DNA from: an uncultured Chitinophagales bacterium
GTDB lineage: Bacteria > Bacteroidota > Bacteroidia > Chitinophagales > JAHDHT01
Direction of reading: 5' to 3'
Assembly (NCBI GenBank): GCA_938023075.1
Contig: CALHDG010000047.1
Coordinates: forward strand, 1 to 39,486
Length of the DNA stretch: 39,486 nucleotides
Below are positions 18,924 to 26,066 of this stretch, piece after piece. Within the stretch, counting starts at the first letter, position 1. The number at the start of each line of letters is the position of its first letter. The position numbers were made by a program, and so were the translations under genes. The notes under the pieces are model-generated. The model searched no databases, had not been told where the DNA came from, and saw nothing but the letters and a program-made list of their open reading frames with translations.

Positions 18924-18954
18924 TTAACTCCGCTTAACTTTGGCTCTTATAATC

Positions 18955-19026
18955 ATCCTCGTTTGCTACAAGGATGGCTAAGAAGTGCGTTTGCAACGCA
19001 CAAAAAACAGCCTGCTAACGAAGGAT
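18955..19026. repeat. 72-bp imperfect hairpin element
   Basis: Outer arms ATCCTCGTTTGC and GCTAACGAAGGAT pair with one bulge. The inner stem GTGCGTTtgcAACGCAC (18985-19001) is perfect over 7 bp. It sits just after the ferritin-like gene, so it could also stop transcription, although no T tract follows. Confidence 0.6.
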
Positions 19027-19048
19027 CGAATTTTATAAGCTAGCCCTG

Positions 19049-19748
19049 ATTTCCAAGCCGACAGCACTAAAGCGCATTGGGTTGTTTAGCAGCTAAGTGT
19101 TGTTTACTGAATGGAAAAATTCGTCATTCAAAATTCGGTGTTCGATATTCGATATTCGATATTTTTTTGATGATTATTTAATGAATAACGAACATCGATT
19201 AACGAATAATGAATGTTGATTTATTTTTTATGTATAAATAAATAACATTCAATATACCGAAAGACACTTAGATTGAATTTCCAAGCCAACAGCACTAAAG
19301 CGCATTGGGTTGTTTAGCAGCTAGGTGTTGTTTACTGAATGGAAAAATTCGTCATTCAAAATTGGGTGTTTGGTGTTCGATATTCGATATTTTTCGGATG
19401 ACTATTTAATGAATAACGAATATCGATTAATGAATAATGAATGTTGAATTATTTTTAATGTATAAATAAATAACATTCAATATACCGAAAGACACTTAGA
19501 TTGAATTTCCAAGCCAACAGCACTAAAGTGCATTGGGTTGTTTAGCAGCTAAGTGTTGTTTACTGAATGGAAAAATTCGTCATTCAAAATTCGGTGTTCG
19601 ATATTCGATATTCGATATTCGATATTCGATATTTTTTTGATGATTATTTAATGAATAACGAACATCGATTAACGAATAATGAATGTTGATTTATTTTTTA
19701 TGTATAAATAAATAACATTCAATATGCCGAAAGACACCTAGACAGAAT
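19049..19748 (+). repeat. Three tandem copies of a 228-bp unit (family A)
   Basis: Copies begin at 19049, 19277 and 19505 with ATTTCCAAGCC.ACAGCACTAA, a period of 228 bp; the third is slightly longer. Each contains GAATGGAAAAATTCGTCATT, a run of the 7-mer TTCGATA whose number differs between copies, TTAATGAATAACGAA, and TATAAATAAATAACATTCAA. Single or partial copies occur at 4408, 24748, 30140 and 34941. No open frame spans the unit. Confidence 0.9.
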
Positions 19749-19818
19749 TGCAGCGGCTATACCATGATTTCGCGCGGATATTGCAGCCTAGCCATGGCAT
19801 TTGAGCGGAAAGCGGAAC
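19749..19818 (-). repeat. Variable-stem palindromic element, family B, copy 2
   Basis: It directly follows the third family A unit. Flanks are TTGCAGCGGCTAT and ATTTGAGCGGAAAGCGG. The arms ATACCATG (19759-19766) and CATGGCAT (19793-19800) pair with one A-C position on this strand, which is a G-U wobble on the reverse strand. Confidence 0.75.
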
Positions 19819-19891
19819 GAGTGTTTTTTCATTGCTTTCTGTATTGCTTCAAAAAAATATTTTCAAAAAAAAACGGTTCATAGGCTGTTGC

Positions 19892-19995
19892 AAAGATGTC
19901 ACCTTTTTAAAGATGATGCCTTTTCGAAAGATAACACCTTTTCGAAAGATGGTGTCTTTTCGAAAGATGACACCTTTTTTAAAGATGTCACCTTA
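19892..19995 (+). repeat. 18-bp minisatellite, six units
   Basis: Units of the form AAAGATnnnnnnCTTTTCG start at 19892, 19909, 19927, 19945, 19963 and 19981 (the first is 17 bp). The central hexamer varies: GTCACC, GATGCC, AACACC, GGTGTC, GACACC, GTCACC. GGTGTC in unit 4 is the exact reverse complement of GACACC in unit 5. A short remnant of family A (TTTAGTGTTG...AATTCGTCATTGG) follows. Confidence 0.85.
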
Positions 19996-20049
19996 TATCG
20001 TTTAGTGTTGTTTTTCGAATGGGAAAATTCGTCATTGGTATAACACATT

Positions 20050-20769
20050 TTAAACCATAAAAATATTATCTTTTTCAATTAAAGGTTGCTGCTTAAACCG
20101 AAGCATTACCTGTGCTACCGTAACTACATCTTTTTTACAATAATTTACAATCCGTTCTAAATTATCGTCTTCCCAAAATACTCGAGCAACGTCCTTTCCA
20201 TCAATATCATCTTTTGGTGTGGCAATATTTAATATCTGTGCTAAAAGATTTAAGGAGGTATAATGTTTTCGATCGCCAAATTTCCATAAATCCAAAGTAT
20301 CAATATGGTTAACTTCCCAAGGTTTTAGCCCACTCAAATTTAAGGCGTTTGGCAGTGGCAAACCGTTTATAATTAATCGTCTGCAAATGTAAGGAATGTC
20401 AAATTCTTTAATATTATGTCCGCAAAAGTAAAATTGATGAATGTTTTGAAAAGACTGATTTAACAATTGGATAAATGATTGCAATACTTCTGCTTCATTT
20501 TTTGAGGCAAAAGCTTTTATCCGTATTTGAAAAGGTGGTTTATTGCCAGCAATAAAACCAACGGCAATACAAATAATTTGACCAAATTCTGCGAGAATAC
20601 CTGCTCTTTTTTCGTATAACGCTTCTACATCTATAGTATCGTTTTGGTAGCGATTTACCTTATCTGCCCACAATTTTTGTTGAGTTGTTGAAAGCTGATG
20701 GAAATAAGGAGCGGCAGGCACTGTTTCAATATCAATAAACAAAAGCTGCTTGACGAGAATATGGTTCAT
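20050..20769 (-). CDS. DEDDy-type 3'-5' exonuclease (PolB-proofreading-like)
   Basis: A 239-residue RNase H-fold nuclease. The first acidic motif is Asp13-Ile-Glu15 in LLFIDIETV. The second is in FCGHNIKEFDIP. The third is YCKKDVVTVA, with Tyr four residues before Asp as in the DEDDy class. The protein resembles stand-alone 'predicted 3'-5' exonuclease related to PolB' proteins of Bacteroidota; the role is probably DNA trimming or repair. It starts 11 bp after the methyltransferase gene, so the two form an operon. Its 3' end runs into a family A remnant and the minisatellite. Confidence 0.85.
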   Translation of the reverse strand: MNHILVKQLLFIDIETVPAAPYFHQLSTTQQKLWADKVNRYQNDTIDVEALYEKRAGILAEFGQIICIAVGFIAGNKPPFQIRIKAFASKNEAEVLQSFIQLLNQSFQNIHQFYFCGHNIKEFDIPYICRRLIINGLPLPNALNLSGLKPWEVNHIDTLDLWKFGDRKHYTSLNLLAQILNIATPKDDIDGKDVARVFWEDDNLERIVNYCKKDVVTVAQVMLRFKQQPLIEKDNIFMV

Positions 20770-20780
20770 TGGTTTAGATA

Positions 20781-21356
20781 TTATTTTATAAATTTAATAA
20801 ATAATTCTGTACCGGCTCTTGGTTCAATAGAATTTTTACAATTTTCAATAATATCTAAATCAAATTGAGGTTTAAACAACTCTATGTATTCATTTTTGCT
20901 GCCCCCAAATGGCGGTCCTTCTTTCTCAAACTTTATGTTAAACAGCAGCCCAACCAACTTTCCACCATCTAATAATAAGTCACTTATTTTATTTACATAA
21001 GTTTTTCTTAAAGAAGGCTGTAAGGCGCAAAAAAAAGTTTGTTCAATAATTAAGTCATATTGAGTTTTATGATCAAAAAAATCCGCTTGAATACAGTTTT
21101 CCGTTGGAAATGCTGTACACCGGTTTTTAAAGTTTTGTAAAGCTTGTTCTGCCCAATCTAAAATATACACGTTTTTAAAACCTTTTTTAAAAATATATTC
21201 GGCTTCGTAAGCATTACCTGCTCCGGGTATTAAAATTTTCAACAATTTGTTGTCAACTTGGTTAATATAAGTTATAATTGGGGTAGAAGGCCTGCCAACA
21301 TCCCAGCCAATTTCATTTTTAATGTATCTTTGATTCCAATAATTTTTTCCCAACAT
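20781..21356 (-). CDS. SAM-dependent methyltransferase, TPMT-like
   Basis: A 191-residue cytoplasmic class I methyltransferase. The start NYWNQRYIKNEIGWDVGRPS is typical of the thiopurine S-methyltransferase family, and the SAM-binding motif I follows as ILIPGAGNAYEAEYIF. YDLIIEQTFFCAL and GGKLVGLLFN match later family blocks. Bacterial members often methylate thiols or metalloid anions; the substrate here is unknown. It is transcribed divergently from the gene at 21394, with a 37-bp shared gap and an exonuclease gene behind it. Confidence 0.85.
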   Translation of the reverse strand: MLGKNYWNQRYIKNEIGWDVGRPSTPIITYINQVDNKLLKILIPGAGNAYEAEYIFKKGFKNVYILDWAEQALQNFKNRCTAFPTENCIQADFFDHKTQYDLIIEQTFFCALQPSLRKTYVNKISDLLLDGGKLVGLLFNIKFEKEGPPFGGSKNEYIELFKPQFDLDIIENCKNSIEPRAGTELFIKFIK

Positions 21357-21393
21357 TTTAATTTGTTTATTTGTATCTCAATATATTAAAGAT

Positions 21394-22464
21394 ATGGAAA
21401 ACACAGGCATTGTAAGTAATAATAAAAGAGTTTTTCTTTTTGCGATAATCGGTTTATTAGCTTTGCTTAATATTGCACTATTTGTATGGAACCGTAATAT
21501 GAATAATGAAAACACCCAGCTTAGGGCTAATGTTAGTGATATTGAGCATGCTCGCACCAATCTTCAAACTGCCTACCAAAATGCGCTGAACGAGTTGGAT
21601 GTTTATAAGGGAGAAAATGCTAGTTTAGATAGCTTGTTGACTTTAAACAAAACCGAATTAGAGGTTCAACAAGCCGAAATTAAAAGAATATTAGGGCAGC
21701 AACAAATTACTGCTCTTGAATTGGATAAAGCTCAAACCTTAATTAGCAATTTGAAGTTAAGAACACGAACACAGGTAAATACTTTAGATAGTTTATATAT
21801 TATTAGTCAAGCATTAGCAGAAACCAATTTAAACTTACAACAAGATCTAAAAACTGAAAGAACCATATCTGACCAATTGGTTGATATTACGAAAACCTTA
21901 CAAACCCAAAACGACACCTTAGAAATTCAGGTAGAACAATTAGAAATTGAAAAGGAAGAAATTGCTGCAAATGCTGAACAATTAGAATTAGAAAAACAGA
22001 CTTTGTTAAAAGATAATATAATACTTAGCGAAAAAGTAAATAAGGCAGCGATTTTAAATACAACCAATATTTCGGCTGTTGGTGTACGGTTTAAAAATAA
22101 TGGAAAAGAGAAAATCACTAAAGATTATAGAAAAGCCGAGAAAATAAAAATTTGCTACGATGTGTTAGAGAATCCTATTGCAAAAAGTGGTATTCAAGAA
22201 TTGCTTATTCGCATTACTCATCCTGAAGGCTTTACTTTATCGCTAGCCGAATCTGGCTCAGGTCGTTTTACCAATGCTTACGATATAGAAATGCAATACA
22301 CCACAACCGCTGATATTGATTATAAAAATGATGAAGTACAAAGTTATTGTACTTATTGGGCTTATGATAATGAGTTATCTCCCGGTGTTTACAAGGCAGA
22401 GATTTTTCATTTAGGCTATATGGTTGGGCAAACTACTTTCGAATTAAAGAATACGCTGTTTTAA
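21394..22464 (+). CDS. Membrane-anchored coiled-coil protein of unknown function
   Basis: A 356-residue protein with a short cytoplasmic N-terminus, one membrane segment at about 13-32 (VFLFAIIGLLALLNIALFVW) and a long coiled coil at about 36-215, full of Leu/Glu/Gln heptads. The C-terminal domain (about 220-356) is beta-rich (VGVRFKNNGKEK, LLIRITHPEGFTL, ELSPGVYKAEIFHLGY) and probably lies in the periplasm. No family function is recognised; proteins of this plan occur across Bacteroidota. There is no operon partner on the same strand within 180 bp. Confidence 0.8.
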   Translation: MENTGIVSNNKRVFLFAIIGLLALLNIALFVWNRNMNNENTQLRANVSDIEHARTNLQTAYQNALNELDVYKGENASLDSLLTLNKTELEVQQAEIKRILGQQQITALELDKAQTLISNLKLRTRTQVNTLDSLYIISQALAETNLNLQQDLKTERTISDQLVDITKTLQTQNDTLEIQVEQLEIEKEEIAANAEQLELEKQTLLKDNIILSEKVNKAAILNTTNISAVGVRFKNNGKEKITKDYRKAEKIKICYDVLENPIAKSGIQELLIRITHPEGFTLSLAESGSGRFTNAYDIEMQYTTTADIDYKNDEVQSYCTYWAYDNELSPGVYKAEIFHLGYMVGQTTFELKNTLF

Positions 22465-22585
22465 AACCAAATAATAGCTTCTATTAGACAAAATTTTGCG
22501 ACGCCAAATTTACTCTTTCGGTTAAATATTGTTGACTGCCGTAAAAGATTGGCTTCTCAGTTATTTTCTAATCAACCACATACAT

Positions 22586-22616
22586 TTGTTGTTTACAATC
22601 CAAAACATTATGTTTG
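22586..22616 (+). promoter_or_regulatory. Probable Bacteroidota promoter of the zinc-ribbon gene
   Basis: TTG at 22586 and TATGTTTG at 22609-22616 match the -33 and -7 boxes, with 20 nt between them in place of the usual 19. The predicted transcript would start about 20 nt before the ATG at 22646. Confidence 0.5.
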
Positions 22617-22645
22617 ATTTTTAAAAAATCATAAACTGACAAATT

Positions 22646-22879
22646 ATGACACACTGCTATTCTTGCGGAGCAATTGTTGAGAAAAAAGTACCTAAAGAAA
22701 AAGGCTATTGTGCTTATTGTATAGATAATGAGGATAAGTTAAAAGATCGTGATACCATTAAAATTGGAGTTGCCGGTTGGTTGCAGCAATGGTCGCCTGA
22801 AGAGCTAAGTGATGAAGTAGCCTTAAAAAGGGCAGAATTGTACTTATTGTCTATGCCAGAATGGGCTAGTAAAAATTAA
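22646..22879 (+). CDS. Small zinc-ribbon protein
   Basis: A 77-residue protein with two Cys pairs, Cys4/Cys7 (CYSC) and Cys22/Cys25 (CAYC), a zinc-ribbon knuckle pair. The rest is a helical tail ending EWASKN. It resembles the 'putative zinc ribbon domain' proteins often found as short stand-alone genes; no function is known. It ends 7 bp from the convergent GH3 gene. Confidence 0.78.
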   Translation: MTHCYSCGAIVEKKVPKEKGYCAYCIDNEDKLKDRDTIKIGVAGWLQQWSPEELSDEVALKRAELYLLSMPEWASKN

Positions 22880-22886
22880 AGTAAGA

Positions 22887-24404
22887 TTATTTTCTGTTCA
22901 TTATCAGCTTTTGTTCAATTTGTAAAATCTCCTCTAAATAAATACGATTGTTTGCTAAACGAGGTATTTTATGCTGCCCACCAAGCTTATTTTTTTGTTT
23001 AAGCCAGTTATAAAAAGTATTGTATTTTGCCAGGTGAATTAAAGGTTTATCTAATACTAAATTATGTGTACGTTTAGCGGCATAATCTGAATTTAAAGAC
23101 TGTAAAGCCAAATCCAATTCTTCAGAAAATATATTAATGTTTGATGGTTCTTTAGCAAATTCAATTAGCCATTCATGCCTGCCAGAATTTTGATTATTCA
23201 TAAAAACGGGAGCGGCGGTGTATTCCCTAACTTCGGCGCCAGTAATTTTGCAAGCTGTTGCAATGGCTTTATCTGTATTGTCAACAATTACTTCTTCTCC
23301 AAAGGCATTTATAAATTGAACATCTCTACCTACTACTTTTAAACGATAGGGTTTTGTGGAAGTAAAGCAAACCGTATCCCCAATTTTGTAACGCCATAAG
23401 CCACCATTAGTACTGATAATAATAGAATAGATTTTACCAATTACCACCTCCTCCAATGAACATGTTGCTCGAGTAATAGCATCATAAAATTCATAAAAAA
23501 TACCGTAATCTAACATCAATAACATATCTGTTCTATTTGGTAAATCTTGTATTGCAAAAAAACCTTCGGAGGCATTATAAGTTTGCACATAATTGATCGG
23601 CTGATGATTTAATAATTGCTGATACTGATTTTCGTAGGGCGTAAAACTGACTCCACCATGTATAAATAATTCTAAGTCTGCCCAAATTTCATTAATGTGT
23701 TCAGCACCAGTAATTTCTAAGATATGATTGATTAAAACCAAGGTCCACGAAGGCACACCTATTAGCATAGTTACATTTTCTTGCAGAGTGGCTTTAGTGA
23801 TGTAGTCAATCTTTTTTTCCCAATTATCCATTAGGGCAATGGCTTTTGGTGGTGTGTTGAATAGCTGCCCCAGAAACGGCATATTTTCCATCATTACAGC
23901 GGAGACATCACCTACATAAGCATTTTTGTTGAGCGGACTGATTTTATGGCTACCGCCCATCGTTAAACCTTTACCACTAAAAATTTTACTTTCAGGGAAA
24001 TTATGACAGTAAAAACTCAACACATCCCGTCCGCCTTTAAAATGGCAATCTTCTAAAGATTGATAAGTAACGGGTATAAATTTGCTTCGTGCACTAGTGG
24101 TTCCGGAAGATTTGGCAAACCAATTAATTTCACCTGCCCATAAAACATTCTGCTCTCCTTGTATGGCTTTTTCAATTAATGGCTGTAAGCTTTCGTAGGT
24201 ATTTATAGGTATGCTATTTTTAAATTGTTCATAATTTTTTATGGACGCAAAATTAAATTGCTGCCCATACTGAGTTGGTGCTGCTCTTTCAAGCAGCTCG
24301 CTTAATGTTTTATGTTGTAATTTGATTGGATGCGTATAATGATATTCCAGTTTTTTATAGCGTTGTTTAAAATACCAATTAACAATCGACTGTAGTATTT
24401 TCAT
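22887..24404 (-). CDS. GH3-family acyl-adenylating enzyme
   Basis: A 505-residue protein of the GH3 auxin-responsive-promoter family, which adenylates a carboxylic acid and passes it to an amine such as an amino acid. The ATP-binding loop is KSSGTTSARSKFIP (about 97-110). IGVPSWTLVLINHIL, QTYNASEGFFAIQD, and WRYKIGDTVCFTS with the downstream GEEV loop follow in family order. The length is slightly below plant GH3 (about 600) and fits bacterial members. The bacterial substrate is not known. It stands alone, convergent with the zinc-ribbon gene. Confidence 0.9.
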   Translation of the reverse strand: MKILQSIVNWYFKQRYKKLEYHYTHPIKLQHKTLSELLERAAPTQYGQQFNFASIKNYEQFKNSIPINTYESLQPLIEKAIQGEQNVLWAGEINWFAKSSGTTSARSKFIPVTYQSLEDCHFKGGRDVLSFYCHNFPESKIFSGKGLTMGGSHKISPLNKNAYVGDVSAVMMENMPFLGQLFNTPPKAIALMDNWEKKIDYITKATLQENVTMLIGVPSWTLVLINHILEITGAEHINEIWADLELFIHGGVSFTPYENQYQQLLNHQPINYVQTYNASEGFFAIQDLPNRTDMLLMLDYGIFYEFYDAITRATCSLEEVVIGKIYSIIISTNGGLWRYKIGDTVCFTSTKPYRLKVVGRDVQFINAFGEEVIVDNTDKAIATACKITGAEVREYTAAPVFMNNQNSGRHEWLIEFAKEPSNINIFSEELDLALQSLNSDYAAKRTHNLVLDKPLIHLAKYNTFYNWLKQKNKLGGQHKIPRLANNRIYLEEILQIEQKLIMNRK

Positions 24405-24490
24405 CAGTTAAAAATTTCACATCTAATATAAGTAAATCGATCTTAAGTGATGAAATTTTTTGGCTAAAATTAGAATACTTAACAGCCGTC

Positions 24491-24526
24491 ATGCCAGAAA
24501 CTTGTGCTGGACTCGATCCAGTATCT
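24491..24526 (+). repeat. Short dispersed palindromic repeat (CTGGACTCGATCCAG)
   Basis: The perfect-arm core CTGGActcgaTCCAG is followed by TATCT. The same block, inverted and with one change, occurs at 5311-5344. Confidence 0.6.
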
Positions 24527-24607
24527 GAACTCGTAGAGCAGATTATCCGGCATCTCTACTATAAACACCCTGCTAAACCTTAAAATTTGGGGAAATCCAT
24601 AGAAGAG

Positions 24608-24649
24608 ATCGCCGGTAAATGTTCCGTTACTCTCCACATTTTCGGCGAT
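24608..24649. repeat. Isolated hairpin ATCGCCG/CGGCGAT
   Basis: Seven-bp perfect arms at 24608-24614 and 24643-24649 in an AT-rich gap. No T tract follows. The role is unknown. Confidence 0.35.
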
Positions 24650-24747
24650 GACGACGGTTGTTTTTGGGCTTCCAATAGTGTCTTTATATTGAAAATATCA
24701 AAAAAGTGTCAACTACTTTTATTATTTGGATGAACTTGTCACGAGTA

Positions 24748-24805
24748 ATGATTGATTTTTAACGTATAAATAAATAACATTTAAAATGATGAAAGGCACT
24801 TGGAT
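24748..24805 (+). repeat. Partial family A repeat (right part only)
   Basis: It matches the end of the tandem unit: TTTTTAACGTATAAATAAATAACATT, then GAAAGGCACTTGGATTGAATT. As at 19505-19800, a family B element follows, here about 70 bp later. Confidence 0.65.
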
Positions 24806-24873
24806 TGAATTGTTCTTGTTCAATTTTTACGGATCATTATTTGGAAAGGTATTGAACCCAAATGAGCTTGGAC

Positions 24874-24967
24874 TATTAGCCCCGATAGCAGCGGTTATAC
24901 CATTTTTGGCGAGGGCATTGCAGCGAAGGCAAAATGGTATTTGAGCGGATAGCGGGCTGCGCCTTTC
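24874..24967 (-). repeat. Variable-stem palindromic element, family B, copy 3
   Basis: Ten-bp perfect arms ATACCATTTT (24897-24906) and AAAATGGTAT (24931-24940) lie inside the family flanks ATTAGCCCCGATAGCAGCGG and TTGAGCGGATAGCGGGCTGC. On the reverse strand the flanks read as in copy 1 (12604) over some 35 positions with few changes, while the arms are unrelated to those of copy 1. Confidence 0.88.
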
Positions 24968-25010
24968 CATATAGCTTGGTTGGTTCGCTTCAAAAAAAAA
25001 TGTAAAATCA

Positions 25011-25150
25011 ACTTAATTTAAGAATTTAAAGTATATAGTCATCCAAGTGAACTTGTTCACTTGTTGTAGCCATATGATTTTGCTTTTATTGACACAATGG
25101 AACAAGTTCCATTGGAACAGCAATTATTTTACTACCGAAACTTAAGTATT
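25011..25150 (+). repeat. Truncated MITE-like element, family E
   Basis: It is the same as 25895-26035 except for scattered changes and lacks the left terminal inverted repeat. Two internal palindromes are AAGTGAACTTGTTCACTT and CAATGGAACAAGTTCCATTG. The right end, TACTACCGAAACTTAAGT, overlaps the pgsA stop codon region. Confidence 0.8.
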
Positions 25151-25721
25151 AAGCTATATTATGAACGTGCTTGACCAATCGCCAGTTTTTTCTGAAAAAT
25201 ACAAAACCGGATTGCAGCGTAACGAATAAAGTAACCGACAAAGCGACATATAAAATATACCAATAGTAACTATGAAAATATTCAGGAAAATGTTTGCTAG
25301 TCATAAAGATTAGATAGGCGATGAAAATGGTGAGCATTTGCAAGACCGTTTTTATTTTACCACTTTTAACAGCTGCCACCACCGTGCCTCTTTCTAAAAA
25401 GATAAACCGGTAGGTAGTAATTACAATTTCGCGAATAAAAATTGGTACGACCCACCAAATAGAAATGGTGCCTAAATAAACTAATACCGAAAGACAAGTA
25501 AACACAAAGGCTTTATCGGCAATAGGATCTAAAATTTTACCTACTTTGGTGACCATATTAAATTTGCGCGCATACCAACCATCTACCCAATCGGTTAATA
25601 CTGCCAATGTACAGATAGCACCAGCTATTATACGAACTTCGAGAGAACCGTGAATTACATAGAACGGCACAATTAGCGCTACGAGTATTCTTATAGAACT
25701 TAATATATTTGGCACATTCAT
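25149..25721 (-). CDS. pgsA: CDP-diacylglycerol--glycerol-3-phosphate 3-phosphatidyltransferase
   Basis: A 190-residue inner-membrane enzyme making phosphatidylglycerophosphate from CDP-diacylglycerol and glycerol 3-phosphate. The CDP-alcohol phosphotransferase motif is complete: Asp44, Asp47-Gly48, Ala51-Arg52, Gly61, Asp65 and Asp69, in DWVDGWYAR and GKILDPIAD. Four to six membrane segments are visible. A TACTTTTG box (reverse strand, 25727-25734) lies only 5 bp from the ATG, which would give a very short or leaderless mRNA if used. Its stop codon touches one family E repeat; a full family E element lies 88 bp upstream. Some members of this family make other phospholipids, but PgsA is the simplest reading. 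Confidence 0.9.
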   Translation of the reverse strand: MNVPNILSSIRILVALIVPFYVIHGSLEVRIIAGAICTLAVLTDWVDGWYARKFNMVTKVGKILDPIADKAFVFTCLSVLVYLGTISIWWVVPIFIREIVITTYRFIFLERGTVVAAVKSGKIKTVLQMLTIFIAYLIFMTSKHFPEYFHSYYWYILYVALSVTLFVTLQSGFVFFRKNWRLVKHVHNIA

Positions 25722-25808
25722 TTTGACAAAAGTACGAATTTTATTTGGTTAGTGATTGACGGGTTTTTGACTATTTTACGTATTAAAAGTTACTTAGTTC
25801 GAAATTAT

Positions 25809-26035
25809 TAACTTAAGTTTCGGTAGTAGTATTCATTTTATAATAACTTGAATATAAATTATTTATGGAAATTGAAGTACTCTATAAGGTTAGGTTAACT
25901 TAATTCAACATATAAAGCATAAAATCATTCAAGTGAACCTCTTCACTTGTTGTAGTAAAGTGCCCTTGCTTTTGTTGACACAATGGAACAGGTTCCATTG
26001 GAACAGCAATTATTTTACTACCGAAACTTAAGTTA
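25809..26035. mobile_element. 227-bp MITE-like element with perfect 20-bp terminal inverted repeats
   Basis: The ends are TAACTTAAGTTTCGGTAGTA (25809-25828) and its exact reverse complement (26016-26035). There is no coding capacity. Inside are the palindromes AAGTGAAcctcTTCACTT and CAATGGAACaGGTTCCATTG. Flanks are AT-rich (ATTATT, ATTAATTAAT), so a target-site duplication cannot be fixed. A transposase that would recognise these ends is not in the window. Confidence 0.82.
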
Positions 26036-26066
26036 TTAATTAATAATTATTTATTAATTAATTTCA

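Noticed and set aside
18955-19026. Rho-independent terminator of the ferritin-like gene
   Set aside because: The hairpin is long and interrupted and no T tract follows; it looks more like a palindromic repeat, though it could still slow transcription.
19049-19748. Possible CRISPR array
   Set aside because: The tandem period is 228 bp, the unit is repeated whole with no unique spacers, and there are no cas genes.
19801-20043. 80-residue frame with FSKDDT-like six-residue repeats
   Set aside because: The repeats are the 18-bp minisatellite read in frame; the start lies inside a family B element and nothing supports translation.
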